DNA of 64,000 bases from Rhizopus arrhizus (taxonomy: Eukaryota > Mucoromycota > Mucoromycetes > Mucorales > Rhizopodaceae). Under the pieces are notes generated by a model. That model was not told where the DNA came from. It made no database searches and saw nothing but the letters and a program-made list of their open reading frames with translations. Made by a program: the position numbers and the translations under genes. Shown piece by piece: positions 50,556-61,804 of the stretch. The stretch's first letter is position 1; each line of letters opens with the position of its first letter. Location: assembly GCA_024220505.1 (NCBI GenBank), contig JAKZZE010000019.1:806001-870000 (forward strand), given 5' to 3'.

Positions 50556-52074
50556 TAGGAAGAAGGATAATTACTGAGCGTTGCCAAGTTGGTGGATACT
50601 TGCCTTCCCGGAGTGCTGTATTAAGAACACAAAGAAAAATTTGACGAATAAACGGGTGATCGAATAGTAGTCTCAGTATGACATATGGGATCCCATCCAC
50701 TCCAGGGCTACTCTTGGTAGGTGTGCGTTGGAGGCATTTACTTACTTCGTCCACTGTCCAATGGTTGATAAGGCTCTCGTGGACATCAGGGCTAATGGAA
50801 GCAGAGTCTGGCACATGAGCGAGTAAATCTGATGTAGCTTGTTCATCCATAGGTTCTGGAGAGTACAACTGTTCATAATATTCGCGTGCAGCCTCTGTAA
50901 GATCTAAAGACTCGGTGACGACTGTTCCTGTGTCGGTTCTTATTGAGCTGATATATTGTTGCTGCTGTCGTTGACGTAGGCATCGATAGAAATAGGTATT
51001 CGATCTCTCTCCTTGCTCTCTCCACCGTTGGCCAGAGCGAAGTGCCAGCACAGAAGAAGAATGTTTATACTGAAGCTCTAGTTGTGATTCAACTGAGGCG
51101 ATTTGAGCGTTAGTTTCATCATCAGTTGGTTGGCATAGTAACCATTTGCGCATTCTCTGTAGTTTATTAAGATTATGGCGACGTTGAGCAGCAGCTTTGT
51201 TAGAAAATGTTTGGATGAAGCTTTTGAGGTGACATTTGAGTAGATCCCACAATAAAGGAGTGTCTAAGTCAGGTAGAAAACGTTCGGCGTTAGTACAGAA
51301 AGCAGTTAATTCTGTGCGGAAGTGAGGGTCTTGTGCGAGATAAGGATTACAGCGCCAAATTCCTGGACCTGTATGAGTACATCCTAGTGTAAGATATGTT
51401 GAGATCGCAGAATGGTCACAGCGAGCAACATATTTAATATCGCGGTTGTCCACCATATCAATCAAATTTGCAGTGATGAGCAGAAAATCAATGGTTGAGA
51501 TGTTGCGAAACGTGGGTATATTGTTATGTTCTGGATCAGCGTTAATTGGGTCATGCCAATTGAGGTGAATCCACTGAAACCATTGAGCTAAAGATGGACT
51601 GGATGATCTTGTGTGGATGTTGTGATTGAAGTCACCTAAGAGGATACTGCGCGAGGTCAGTAGTTGATCAAAAGGCATGGTAGTCGGAAAAGAGCGAAGG
51701 AATTTGATTCGTTCTCGGTGTTCGGCAGGAACGTAAATTACAAAAATATTAAAAGGGTTATACAAGCCTGATATATGAGAAGCTTGGGCAGCAAGAAGTC
51801 TACCATTTATCGAATATTATAGGGGAATAATGTTGAGAATAGGATTGAATAAGAGTAGGCCGCAGTGTTGGGTCCAGGTGCTGGATGAAACCTGGAGACA
51901 CTGGTCGAAGCGAGATTGTAGTAAGAGAGAGGAGGCATGAGTTTCTTGAAGAGCAATAATATCGTATTTTAAGGAGCGTATATGTCGAGCAAAAGAATTG
52001 CCCGACGGTGTTAGTATTTTTTTGAGGCCTCTGCAGTTTAATGATGCCAAGGATATACGAGAGGGGACTCTCAT
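50476..52074 (-). pseudogene. LINE ORF2: endonuclease plus truncated reverse transcriptase
   Basis: Starts at 52074 with an ATGA overlap to ORF1. Endonuclease motifs: SLASLNCRGLKK, DIIALQETHASS, LLGDFNHNIHT, STIDFLLITANL and CDHSAIS. One in-frame TAA at 51817-51819 interrupts the endonuclease; the frame then continues to 50476. A helical linker leads into the RT finger region (TKSSPGVDGIPYVILRLLFD). Palm and thumb domains are missing: after WQRSVIILLP the sequence diverges from LINE. Confidence 0.87.
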
Positions 52075-53500
52075 AATTGATCAGAGGAGGGGGCTGGACT
52101 ATTTTGGGCTGCCCGAGCCTTTTCTTGAAGAATACGAACCTCTTCGTTTAGGTCCATTTCATCCTCGGATCCGTGTTCTTCTGTATTACTTTCTGTAACT
52201 TCGGACTGATCCCCAGCGGATGGTTGGTAATCAGAGCCAGACTCAGTATCTTCAGAATTATCAAGGTCTTTTATGGCCAAGTTATTCGGTTGCTTCATGA
52301 TATTATAATTGTTTTCGTGAGTAAACATGGAGTGGGCTAAATTTATACTGTGAGTCTTGGAGACTTCATAGGGTGATACAGAAGCCTCGGTCGTATTATC
52401 CATGTGGTGCAAATCTTGGATTTTGGCTTGTGATGTATGGTTTTCAGCTTGGTCTTGAGGCTCTTCTGAGGAAACCGTGCTGCCAGGAAGCATCTTGCTC
52501 TCCAATGGGATTATATTGTCAATTGTTGAGATAGCAGGTTTACCTTGTTGCATTTTGTTGCTATGTCTTGCTTTTGTTGTGTTAGTTTCTCGATGAGTTA
52601 CAGGGTCCATGTGAGGTCGCTTAGACCCAATTTTGTTATTGCTTTATTCTGGGCAATCTCTAAAGAGGTGCTGTGGACTCTGGCATCTGTAGCAGGTCTT
52701 GAGCTTACGGCTTTCAAGTATTGGACAGGTGGCTTTGGTATGTCCAGGTTTGTGACAGTAAAAGCAATGGGTTTCCATGCCTCTCCAAGAGGCGAAGACG
52801 AGACGGTGGTTATCTAAATGCATTTCATGTGAGAATTCGCGAAATGTGGGACCCTCTGTGGTAGAAGTATCTAGGAACGCAAATCCTTTCCCAAAAAACA
52901 AATTCATGGCAGGATCAAGCAAGAGGCCTACATACAGGACTTTGCCATAAGGCTCTAACATTTGTCGCACAAGCGGTGTCAGTTCCTCAGGTCTCAGAAT
53001 GGGTAAACAATCAAGTGAAATACGATAGATAGAGTTATCACTAGATAAAGTCTGTGTACCGATAATAGTTAAGCTTCCTACTTGAACGCCAATCGAGCAA
53101 GCTTTGGTTTGAACCTCAACTGTGCCAAATGCCACAATCGCGCCATGGTGGTCCTCCTGCTTGACAGGAACAACACCAATCGCCGTTGGGAATTGTGCTG
53201 CTAATGCTTTAAGAAAGCTTGCAGGTAAAACTGCTTTTGGCATTTCAAAAGCTACGCTGTTTTTCTCGGCTGATCTTATCCATATATGAGCCTGGCGCCG
53301 TTGTCGCGATGCCATTTTGGCAGCTGGATCTTCGAAAGTCTTTACACTGGGTCCTCTGATTGCTTTAGAATACGCTGTGAAGGTTTGCCAAAGCGCTGCT
53401 GAAACTTGTCCTGATGTCGTTTGAGATCTTGTGTTGTGGGTACCTTCAATAGAACGTGGTGGTGCGTTTTGATTGGTTAATTATCCGTGTAATATTAGTT
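50556..53500 (-). mobile_element. LINE with ORF1 and ORF2, truncated in the reverse transcriptase
   Basis: Read in reverse: ORF1 53315-52071, ORF2 from 52074. The order gag-like ORF1 with CCHC knuckles, AP endonuclease, start of RT defines a non-LTR retrotransposon. The RT is cut off after the SSPGVDGIPY and YPPTWQRSVIILLP motifs, near 50555, and joins unrelated DNA. One nonsense codon in each ORF shows it is dead but fairly young. Immediately upstream, at 53577-54165, is the 3' end of another copy in the same orientation. Confidence 0.88.
52071..53315 (-). pseudogene. LINE ORF1 (gag-like, two CCHC zinc knuckles)
   Basis: Frame open from about 53470; first ATG at 53315. It runs to TGA at 52071 with one in-frame TAA at 52644-52646. 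An RRM-like middle (LEPYGKVLYVGLLLDP, FFGKGFAFLDTST) is followed by two CCHC knuckles, CFYCHKPGHTKATC and CYRCQSPQHLFRDC. The part after the stop is acidic and polar (ESNTEEHGSEDEMDLNEE). Such ORF1 proteins bind the element's RNA (family knowledge). Its stop overlaps the ORF2 start as ATGA. Confidence 0.85.
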
Positions 53501-53576
53501 TAGAAGAAAGAGCCCAGAAGATTTTTTTTTTTGGTAAATAGGTTATTTTTATTTATAAAATATAATAGGTTATACG

Positions 53577-54165
53577 TCTAAGAGCGGTGTGAACCAAGAG
53601 AAACTGAGCTTAAGTGATGGAACATGCTAGTCAAGGTCGAGTCTGCCCCTTGTGAGGGTGGCAAACTGCGACATAGCACGAGTGACCAACTGTTTATCAA
53701 TAAAAGGAAAGTCGTCAATAGTAAATCTCCAATGGGCACGCCAGATAACGGAAAGCACACAACAGCTGAGAGTCCAGAGATCAGTATTGCCAACAAAAGG
53801 AAACTGCTGAAAAGACCAGAGGATTGAGCATACATCATCTTGGGTGAAAGTGAGGTGTGGACTAAAGAAGTTGAAAGCATCTAGCCATACTCTCCATTTC
53901 ATAGGACAGCGCACGAAGAGTTGTTGTAAGTCTTCAGTATTAGCAGAACAAAATCTACATTGTGAAGAGGTCAAACCGTTATCAAATCTTGAAAGAAGTG
54001 ATTGGCTATATAGTTTACGGTGGAATAGACGATACCATAGAGACCGACTTTCAGGCGAAACAGGCATTTCCAAAAAGTGACCACTTGGAAGTTGGTATTG
54101 GTGACATTGCCGATGATGGTAGAGATCGCTGTATGAGAGACAACCAGAAAATCGAAACGTAAAAA
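53577..54165 (-). mobile_element. 3' fragment of a second LINE (zinc-binding C-terminus)
   Basis: In reverse, an open frame from 54073 encodes SLWYRLFHRKLYSQSLLSRF, CRFCSANTEDLQQLFVRCPM and KWRVWLDAFNFFSPH, the typical C-terminal tail of LINE ORF2 (zf-RVT type). The frame continues to about 53627 and ends in another frame near 53578. An A-rich stretch at 53521-53570 looks like its 3' end. It stands head-to-tail with the ORF1/ORF2 copy. Confidence 0.8.
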
Positions 54166-54197
54166 TACAAAGTATTTTTCAACATTCAGTACGCAAT

Positions 54198-55615
54198 GTG
54201 ATAGTCGATTATAACAATACCTCTAGAGCACTGAAAGCCAAACATATTTATTGTCTCGCGTTAATCCTCGATTGTGTCAAGTCGCTTGTTATCAAACAAG
54301 AAAAAGTCAAGCCCACTGAGAAAGCTTTTCTACAAGTATTAATGAATAAATACAACTACATAAAGTTGACTATACCAAGAGAGAAGTACGTAAATTGGAT
54401 ATCAGCGTACGACTTAATTGCCAACGATAGAAAATTCCATGTTCATTTATCGGTTTTCCCAGAAATTTGTTTTGATGACAATGTAGACGATAACTTCGCA
54501 TTTCACGAGAATGAAGAGGATATAGAGAATCAACCCGTTTCTATCGGCAAAAGGGCACTTGATTTAATCGAAACGCCTCCTGAAATCAAAAAGCAGAAAA
54601 TTATGCTAACAGAATTAGTGAAAAGGATTATGTTTGATACCCAAAGCAGTAAACTAAAATTAAAAACTGACAGTGTCACTTTCCCATATTCTCTCAATAA
54701 GTTCTTGAACCCATTCGATATATATAACGAATTCAATGAAGCGTTGACTTGGGATGATAGAAGCACGTATGATCACAAAGAGGTTATCGAAACAAAAGTG
54801 TTTAAACCAGTGGACGAGAGATTTGTGCATTCTATTCTCACCTATACGGATATGAAACATTGGCTCCTGTTAACCGAAGTGGGTATATTCCTCCCAAACA
54901 GGAAGGACATCGATTCTTGTAGCTACGACTTGGAGTCAACCGAACTCTCCGAATTTTCTATCAAAATATCAAAGGATAAAAATCAAGGAAGAAGCTATTC
55001 CGAGCTTACTATACAAGCAGGTTGCTTTCAAATTCTTGCCACAGGAGGAATTTATGGAAATCAAGACACTCTGTTAGGAGGCTTCTTAGGCTCTTCTATT
55101 CCTTCAAATAGTATTCACGAATACAATACGTGTTATACCTTGCATTAGCCAAAGGAATCAAGATGTTTTAGAGACTGTTACGAGATTATAACAAACCCGG
55201 TGCCTCTTATTTCGCAGGATTTCGATCTGCCATCTTTGCTAGTCATGGTTTCCAAGGTGCTCACCCCTTACGCTACTATCAAGATGGAAAGCCAGGCGTT
55301 GTCAATCTCTCTGTCATTGCATCCAAGATTATTTGCAATTATATCAACAAAAGAGTAGGAAAAAATGACATTGCAGGATATTTTAGGCTATTTTTAAAGA
55401 CCAAAGTGGTCAAGGAGATTTCAAATGAACGGTTAAAGACGGTAGCAACAGTCGCAGATACAGAATGTCTTGTAAAGGATGATACAGTTCAATTAGGCAA
55501 TTATGCATCCACTATTCTTTATAAAATGAAAATAATGGAGGAGGCCGTTGGAGATAGCTTGAATCCTATTGATATCACCATCTTTGACCTTGAGAGTACC
55601 AATGATAAAATATGA
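54198..55615 (+). pseudogene. Fossil gene of unknown family
   Basis: Open from 54198 (no ATG near the start, abutting a LINE fragment) to a stop at 55146-55148; the reading continues in another frame, after a TAG at 55169, to 55615. One frameshift near 55120-55145 and one nonsense codon would account for the break. The first part contains a basic stretch (GKRALDLIE ... EIKKQK) and motifs such as WLLLTEVGIFLPNRKD and IQAGCFQILATGGIYGNQD; the second has DYNKPGASYFAGFRSAIFAS and HGFQGAHPLRYYQDGKPGVV. No known family was recognised. Base use is less T-rich than the neighbours. It could be a transposon passenger, an endogenised viral gene, or a lineage-specific gene; nothing visible decides. Confidence 0.6.
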
Positions 55616-55790
55616 TATTAAGAAATCTCGTAAACGGTACCAAGATATACAACACGGCTCTAGCTGCTGGTTCATTTCCTTCATCATGGCAAGATTTATG
55701 TGTACGATTACTGCCAAAGAAAGGGGATCTCTCTACCCTAAAAAACTGGAGACCAATTTCCTTGATCAACTGTGATTGTGTTATCTCGTA
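55616..55790 (+). mobile_element. LINE reverse transcriptase fragment
   Basis: One frame reads NTALAAGSFPSSWQDLCVRL followed by LPKKGDLSTLKNWRPISLIN, the conserved RT block 2 of LINEs, then stops. Only about 55 codons remain. Confidence 0.78.
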
Positions 55791-56280
55791 AGAATAAAAA
55801 GACTATAAAATTCAACGAGGCTTAAAAAGTTATATTTTTATTTAATATTATTGTATATGGTATTTATATCCTTTTCATGAAAATTCAATTAAATCCTTTT
55901 CAAGATACTTTAATTAATTATAGCTGTATATCTAGCATGAATAAACTTTAGTATGAAGACCTGTTCTTGATTATGCAAGTAGACTGTTTATAATCATTGC
56001 TTAAGTAGATGTATTTTTCATTTATGTCTCATTGCATCAGGAACTATACTAAAACAACTCGTATTGAGCTAAAGGTTTGGAATTAGTTATGACCGAATAT
56101 TAGAGAAAAGACTGTAATAAATCTTTGTAAAACATTCACTACTTTGATTTCTTATAAATTGAATATGAATCATGTTTAAAGTATGTTGGGATACGACACG
56201 GCAAATGATTTGGAAAATCCTGTATATGATATACAGTCAAATTATTTGCTTTAGAATATTTTGAGTGATCTCACATGACA
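55791..56280. other. Intergenic, AT-rich
   Basis: No gene seen between the RT fragment and the Fanzor remnant. Confidence 0.5.
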
Positions 56281-56534
56281 TTGAATGTACAAATCAAAAT
56301 TGTAAATTGACCGTGTAAAACACTTCAGATGCTGAAGAGTTTCGTGAAAGTTTATGGAATCGGGACTTGGCAGCATGTCTAAATATGTTTCATACTGTTC
56401 GTAACCTTCGCTTGAATGGTGAAATATCAGAGAGGTTTCAGCATGCTGGAGCTGAAAGAAGTGGCCCAACTAGAAGAAGAAGATGAAGAGCTGAAGAGAA
56501 TGAAGAACGTCGAGCTTTACCTAGAACCCTGTAA
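56281..56534 (+). pseudogene. Second Fanzor remnant (C-terminal zinc finger and RuvC-III)
   Basis: In one frame: ECTNQNC (56283-56303), TAA at 56316, then ESLWNRDLAACLNMFHTVRN and LRLNGEISERF, and an Arg-rich tail to a stop at 56532. CTNQNC is the second Cys pair of the Fanzor/TnpB zinc finger, and the Asp in WNRDLAACLN is the RuvC-III catalytic residue. The first Fanzor relic has CKSLSC and WNRDQAAVLN at the same places, so the two are homologous but diverged. Upstream parts are missing, and no terminal repeats were found nearby. Confidence 0.8.
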
Positions 56535-57085
56535 CTTTCCAATACAGTTATCGCTGTGTTATCCTAGATGCACTTTGGTAAGCTTGAACTTAAACATGTT
56601 AGTATTGTTTATTAACATTCAGTTGTTGCACCTTTTATCATTGAATGTAGGTTTCGTGTTATTGGTAAGCTTCATGTTGTTGATATATTATCTATTTTCT
56701 ACCTACTAATTTTTTTCTTTTATTATATATACTCATTATTGCTATTATTCTTATTCTATCTTTTGCATCAATGTTTCTCCTACATCTATGCTAGAATTTA
56801 TTTTTACTTTTACACCATTTTTTCTATTTTATTTACACGAATTTTTTTCTCAAAAGTATACTAATAGTTTTGGAATAAAGTGTAATGCTACTGATAGTTT
56901 GCTTTTTAGCACTCTTGAAACTTTGCTTGCATTTCGATTCTTTTTAATTTTGCGTGTTTTTGTCTTTTGATGAGTACAAAAACCTTTGCTTCACTAAATA
57001 TTGCTAAAAAGAATAATACTGAGATGTTTTTTTATTTTTTTTTCTCACCTTCAGAGGATAGAGAAAACTGCTATATATTGAGGTA
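56535..57085. other. Intergenic, T-rich
   Basis: Long T/A-rich stretch with hydrophobic-looking shadow ORFs (56416-56709, 56788-56970) caused by T-rich codons. No gene. Confidence 0.45.
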
Positions 57086-57089
57086 AAAA

Positions 57090-57345
57090 TAAAAGTATGA
57101 CTTGCGGTGTATTGTGTCTCTGGAGAACTCATTGTAAACATGTTTTTGATTAATCGCCCTTTTGTCCAAATGAAGCAGCTGCTAGAGCTACTATGCTCCT
57201 TCGCAGAATACATCAAGAAAATTTGTATCAGAAAAAAATTTAAAGACAATAATCAGATACCACATTAATTTTATACTTCTGTTCTATATATTTAAATGTT
57301 TTCTTACAGTGTACGTCTAAAAGCGGCACACGAATAAATTCCTCA
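57090..57345 (+). mobile_element. LINE 3'-end fragment
   Basis: Encodes GVLCLWRTHCKHVF and FCPNEAAARATMLLRRIHQE in shifted frames, then an untranslated tail GTCTAAAAGCGGCACACGAA. All have counterparts in the LINE at 5516-7346 (GVLSL, PFWPNEATARATVLL, GTCTAGAGGCGGCAC). It is a 5'-truncated copy of the same family. Confidence 0.78.
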
Positions 57346-58626
57346 TAAGCAATATGGCAAGGAACATAAAACTTTTTTCTGATTTGCCTGATGTCGGGCT
57401 TTTTTCGTAAACCAAAAAAAGAAGTGTCTTTTCACAGACATCGTACTTTTTGTATGATCTTATTTGAGAGCAAGCTGCCTGCCTGTCTCTCTGTATTGTT
57501 CTTTTGCTCGCGCTCAGGGGTTCAAAATCCAAATTGCTTCTCCTCAATATCCATGTCAACTGCATTGTTACCAAATTCACCAATGATACTGCCCTTTCCG
57601 TATTGTAATAGATTAGAAAGCTCATTTATAACTCATTCTATATTTTAACAGAAAGAAGAAGGCTCTAAAATCGTACTAATTCTTAATGTTTTGTATTGAT
57701 TTTGAAATTAAAAATATGCCAAAAAAAAAAAAGAAAAAGAAAACATGAAAATATGTCAAAAATTTCAGAAAAAAAAGTGTATTCAAAGCCAAATAAAGAT
57801 CACTGTAGTACAATGTCCTTCTTACTTCGTTTCCTTCACTCTAAAATAATCAAACGTCAGAGAAGTGGCTATTAAGTAAGACATATGATTAACAAATGGT
57901 AAATTACTCGAACAGAGAACCAAAGTTGCTTTGAATTTCTAAAATACAAGGGCAAGTAAATGGTATATTATTGTACAACTATATCGCATACATGCCTAAA
58001 AAAAGAGTATGTAATTGGGTGATACATTAACTATTGACATTTTGATGTTACGCCACTAGTGTATACCTTTAAAATTATAGTTCTAGGCTTTTTGTATTTC
58101 AATCTATTTTTAATCCTATGATTTCTTACATACAGTGGTCTAATAAGGCTTAAGCAATATTCAATTTAGCTGTTAAACCTTATTACTCCAAAGATGTGCG
58201 TCTTATGCATGTAGGGCAGTAAAATCTTTTTTTTTGTGTAAGTATTTAATAACTTTATTTTTTCTTTTATTATTGAAGTAATTCTTTTATTAAATATGGC
58301 TTAAGTGGCTGAAACGGGATGACCTTAATTATTAGAGTGACTATAATAACGAACTTAGTTTGCCTGAAAAAGCTTCAGCGTTCCTTTTATATGAAAAGGA
58401 CAATTAATTGGACATTTCAGTTTTCGGATTCGACTCCGATTCTATTTCTGTTGCCAAGGAGATGTTTAAAAGCATCATTTGAGGTTTATTTTTGTTTGTT
58501 TCCCTTTTTTTTTTTTTTTTTTCCTTTTTGCCCTTTTATCCTTTTTTTTTACCTCAACTCATCAGCTCGTTCAAAAGAGGAAAGAATTTCCTTTATTGCT
58601 CTCGTATTCCAACGCTGCAAAATATA
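57346..58626. other. Intergenic
   Basis: AT-rich; no gene. The final 130 bp are T-rich and precede the membrane protein start, probably its promoter and leader. Confidence 0.5.
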
Positions 58627-59476
58627 ATGTCTCAACCATCAGAAGCTGACATATCAGTTGTATTGCCGGTTGCGACACTTTTGCCCAGATATGTTCCAGG
58701 TGATACAGTTCAGAAAACAGAAAGTGTTGTCCATATTACCATTACGCAAGTTGGAACAGTTGTATACACACACACGGCCACATCTTATTCTTATGTCCCA
58801 ACATATTCTACTGTCAGTCAGGTAGACAGCAGTAACAATCCAACCTCTATTCCATCATCCAACAATACATCAGGAGACAAGGTAAATGTGAATGCTATTA
58901 TTGGTGGTGCAGTAGGGGGTGGATTTGCTCTTATTGCTTTAGTTGGTGAGAAAAATGGCTTTATAAAAAAATACAAATGTATTCTAATATAGTGAAAACA
59001 CAGGATTTCTCTTTTTCTTTTTATGCAGACGCCGAAGTCGCCGTAGCCACCTGTATGGAAAAGGATATGCCGTTGACAATGAATCGCATATCAATTACAC
59101 TTGCGCAGAAGCAGCTATCAAAGGGGATCCGAATTTGATAAACAATGGTGTTATTCCTCGACAACTCATTGCTCCCTTGCAAGGAATAGAGAATGAAACG
59201 AATATTAGACAATCAAAATACATGGGAGAGGGACAGATGGAGGAGCTAGTCCCTGCTGAATTTGATGATTCATATCCTAAAGGATACTTTATGGTCAACA
59301 GAACAAAGGATAGTATAAACTCTGATTCAGTACCTTCAACAACAATGGACTCTAGCACGCGATTGTCTTTTTATAATTCAAATCGTCATGTTCCAAATGA
59401 AGCAGAGCGTCCATTTTTAGAAGAAAGACACATACCACATCTTAAAGAACATGAACCTCCTCACCTCAAGGACTGA
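58627..59476 (+). CDS. Single-pass membrane protein with Ser/Thr-rich outer part
   Basis: Exons 58627-58945 and 59004-59476 give 263 aa. Residues 1-95 are rich in S, T, V and Y with N-glycosylation sequons (NNTS). A transmembrane helix spans the exon junction (IIGGAVGGGFALIALVGFLF, then FFL), followed at once by CRRRSRRS, a classical stop-transfer. The remaining ~140 residues are polar (HINYTCAEAAIKGDP, PHLKEHEPPHLKD). No signal peptide precedes the outer part, so the TM would act as a reverse signal-anchor (type III). The plan resembles fungal cell-wall sensor-type proteins, but no WSC or other named domain is seen. The upstream in-frame ATG at 58492 would add a Phe-rich segment that could mimic a signal; 58627 is preferred. 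Confidence 0.65.
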
Positions 59477-59564
59477 GATGGATAGAAAAAAGATATATCT
59501 TAAAAGTGTATATAGTTTTCATATATAAATAAATAGCATTTTCAATCACGCTTTATTATTCTAC

Positions 59565-60531
59565 TTATAAATATCCTCTCATCCAAATGTAGCACCCGAC
59601 AGAAAGAATTGCCCAGATTAGGAGTAAATGGCTTAGGCAATTCGTATTGCTTCCAGAATTAAAGCCTGTCGAAGGCTGAAATACACCTATAAGCCCTAAT
59701 CCACCAAATTCGTCTTCTACATGTCCAGCAGCGGCACCGTATCCTTCAAGAAATGATGTAACTATCGGATCATGGGTTGTTGCTGTTGTTTTGACAAGAG
59801 TACGCGTTACTATGGTTTCTAGTACCATGTGGTATGTGTCTCTTTCATTCTTTTCTTCATTTTCTCCCTCTTCCTCTTCTTCTATATCTACGTTCCCTTT
59901 GGAGGAATGTTTCTCATCTACTTCGTGCTCTTTGGGCTTTTTTGTTGTTGCAGTTTTTTCTGCCTGCTTGTCGGCACTATCATCTGCTACTTCAGTTGGT
60001 TTGGCTTGCTGCGCCTCATATGTCTCTTGTATAATACTGCTATGATCTGCAGTGCTATTTTCCTAAAAGTAGAAGGTTAAACAAACCTTTGTTGCTCACT
60101 ATTCTGCCTTTTCTTTCTTATTTTTACCTTTTCTTGGGATTTTTCGTTATTCGATAGCTTATGTTCATCTAATCCTTGCTTTTGAAAATCAACGCCGGCT
60201 GCAGTAGAATTAGCTGGAGGATTTTCCATCGTAGATGAAGCTGTATCCATTGTAGGTGTGGACATAGGGGTTGCTTCAATAGTAATAAACGCCACTTGAG
60301 TTGTAGTAAATATCTCAGGGGTAGACATTGCATCAATCCTGTTTGTTTGAGTTTCAGCAGAGCTTAGTCCTTCCACAACGGTTTGAACCTCATTGTTTTC
60401 AGTTATTTCTTCTAGAATTTAGTAATGATAAAAAAGAAAGAACTGCTTTTTTTCTGTATATACATACGGCTATTTATTAACGTTAAGGTATTTTCAGCAG
60501 CTGGTCTATGTAGTCTCAATCTTTTAGTCAT
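59565..60531 (-). CDS. Low-complexity protein with a C-terminal membrane anchor
   Basis: Exons 60531-60468, 60411-60128 and 60062-59565 give 281 aa. The protein is mostly polar: Ser/Thr-rich (TMDTASSTMENPPANS), then Lys/Glu-rich (EEEEEGENEEKNERD), then a small conserved-looking block THDPIVTSFLEGYGAAAGHV. It ends in a hydrophobic helix LSHLLLIWAILSVGCYIWMR and GYL. The end-terminal helix without a signal peptide marks a tail-anchored protein with a cytosolic body, inserted into ER or mitochondrial outer membrane. No family recognised. It is convergent with the membrane protein at 58627 (88 bp apart). Junctions keep frame, but the N-terminal exon is the weakest part. Confidence 0.6.
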
Positions 60532-60666
60532 AATAGGTTTATATGTATATGTGTATATACACTAAAAAAAAGAACATTAAATACAAAAACTGTAGGCATA
60601 ATATTCATTCCATCCAATTTCCCGTCAATTTTTCAACTGAAAAAAAGAAAAGATGTCAATGTTTTA

Positions 60667-61747
60667 TTAATAATCATCTTCCAATGGCCGATCATCAAAC
60701 TCTTTTTTAAAGTATACTGATTCGGTAGTTTCTTCTTTTGTCTGTTCCACTTTAATCTTATCCCCCTCTTTTTTGACTTGTGTCTTTTTCTTCATGATTT
60801 TCTTAATTTCGGAAGAAGGGCAGTATTCGCTGACTGGACATACATCGCAACGAGGATTACGTGGTAAACAAACAATTTGGCCATATCCCACTAGGATAGG
60901 GTTTATCTTTTTCCATTTATCTTTTGGTAGCCAAGACTGCAAACTCTAACAAAAAAACACCTTAACTCTTTTTTTTTGTAAGTAAAAAAAAATACCTCCC
61001 GCGTCTCCTCTGGAGTCTTTGTGGATACCCACCCCAATCTATTTGTTATTCTGTGGACGTGAACATCTACCCCAATGCCCAAGTTTTTGTTCCATGCTAC
61101 TTGCAAAGTAAGATATCCCATTTTTGGGCCTACCCCTGGCAAACTCGTCAAACCCTCAATGGTATCCGGTATGTCACCATCATATTGATCCCTCAATATC
61201 TCTGCCGTTTTTTTTATATACACTGCTTTTTTGCTGTGAAAACCAACAGAGCGAATCAGTTGATCAAGTGTTGTGACATCGACATTTAAAATACTTTCAA
61301 GATTCAAACCGGCTGGTAGTTCATTCTGTAATTTAATCATGGTTGCGCTTGTCACGGTATCTTTTGTTTGTGCAGACAACATGAGAGCAACTAAGGTTTG
61401 AAATCTTTGTACCTAGCAAAATATAGAAATGAACTTCTCTTTTTGGATACATTCATGAATGTATCATTGCTTACTTTTGGAGGTGCTGTTGTCTGAGCTA
61501 ATCTTTCACAGCCCATGGTGTCAACAGGTGCTTCCTCAATATCGCGAAATGCTTCCAGTTTGTTATATACAATTTCCCAATTGGGTGGTATTAAAAAGCT
61601 TGGATCTTGCTTAACTTCATATTTTACTTTCTTAATACTGACAGGCTTTTTTGTTGTCGCTATTCTTTTGATTGCCTTTTTTTCGATACTTTCAGGCAAT
61701 GTAGTAGTAGTTTGTACTGTTTTTCTTGTGCTTCGGCGTAAAGACAT
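60667..61747 (-). CDS. NTH1: Endonuclease III homologue (base-excision repair)
   Basis: Exons 61747-61475, 61412-60996 and 60945-60667 give 322 aa. Nth1 is a bifunctional DNA glycosylase/AP lyase for oxidised pyrimidines (family knowledge). Seen: a basic N-terminal extension suited to nuclear or mitochondrial import; [14 protein letters not shown]; the helix-hairpin-helix [11 protein letters not shown]; the catalytic Asp in [15 protein letters not shown]; and the 4Fe-4S ligands C-x6-C-x2-C-x5-C in [17 protein letters not shown]. The catalytic Lys of the family normally lies in the HhH loop (L-P-G-V-G-x-K), present here. The C-terminus carries an extra acidic Lys/Glu tail. An upstream in-frame ATG at 61762 adds only five residues. 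Confidence 0.93.
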
Positions 61748-61771
61748 AAATTGAATATTCAAAAGAGTGAG

Positions 61772-61802
<31 letters not shown>
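61772..61802. repeat. Poly-A tract (31 bp) upstream of NTH1
   Basis: Begins about 25 bp upstream of the NTH1 start; in gene sense a T-tract in the promoter/leader. Confidence 0.88.

Positions 61803-61804
<2 letters not shown>

Noticed and set aside
56416..56970. Hydrophobic ORFs suggesting membrane proteins
   Set aside because: T-rich DNA gives Phe/Leu codons in any frame; no start context or conserved motif, and the first overlaps the Fanzor remnant.
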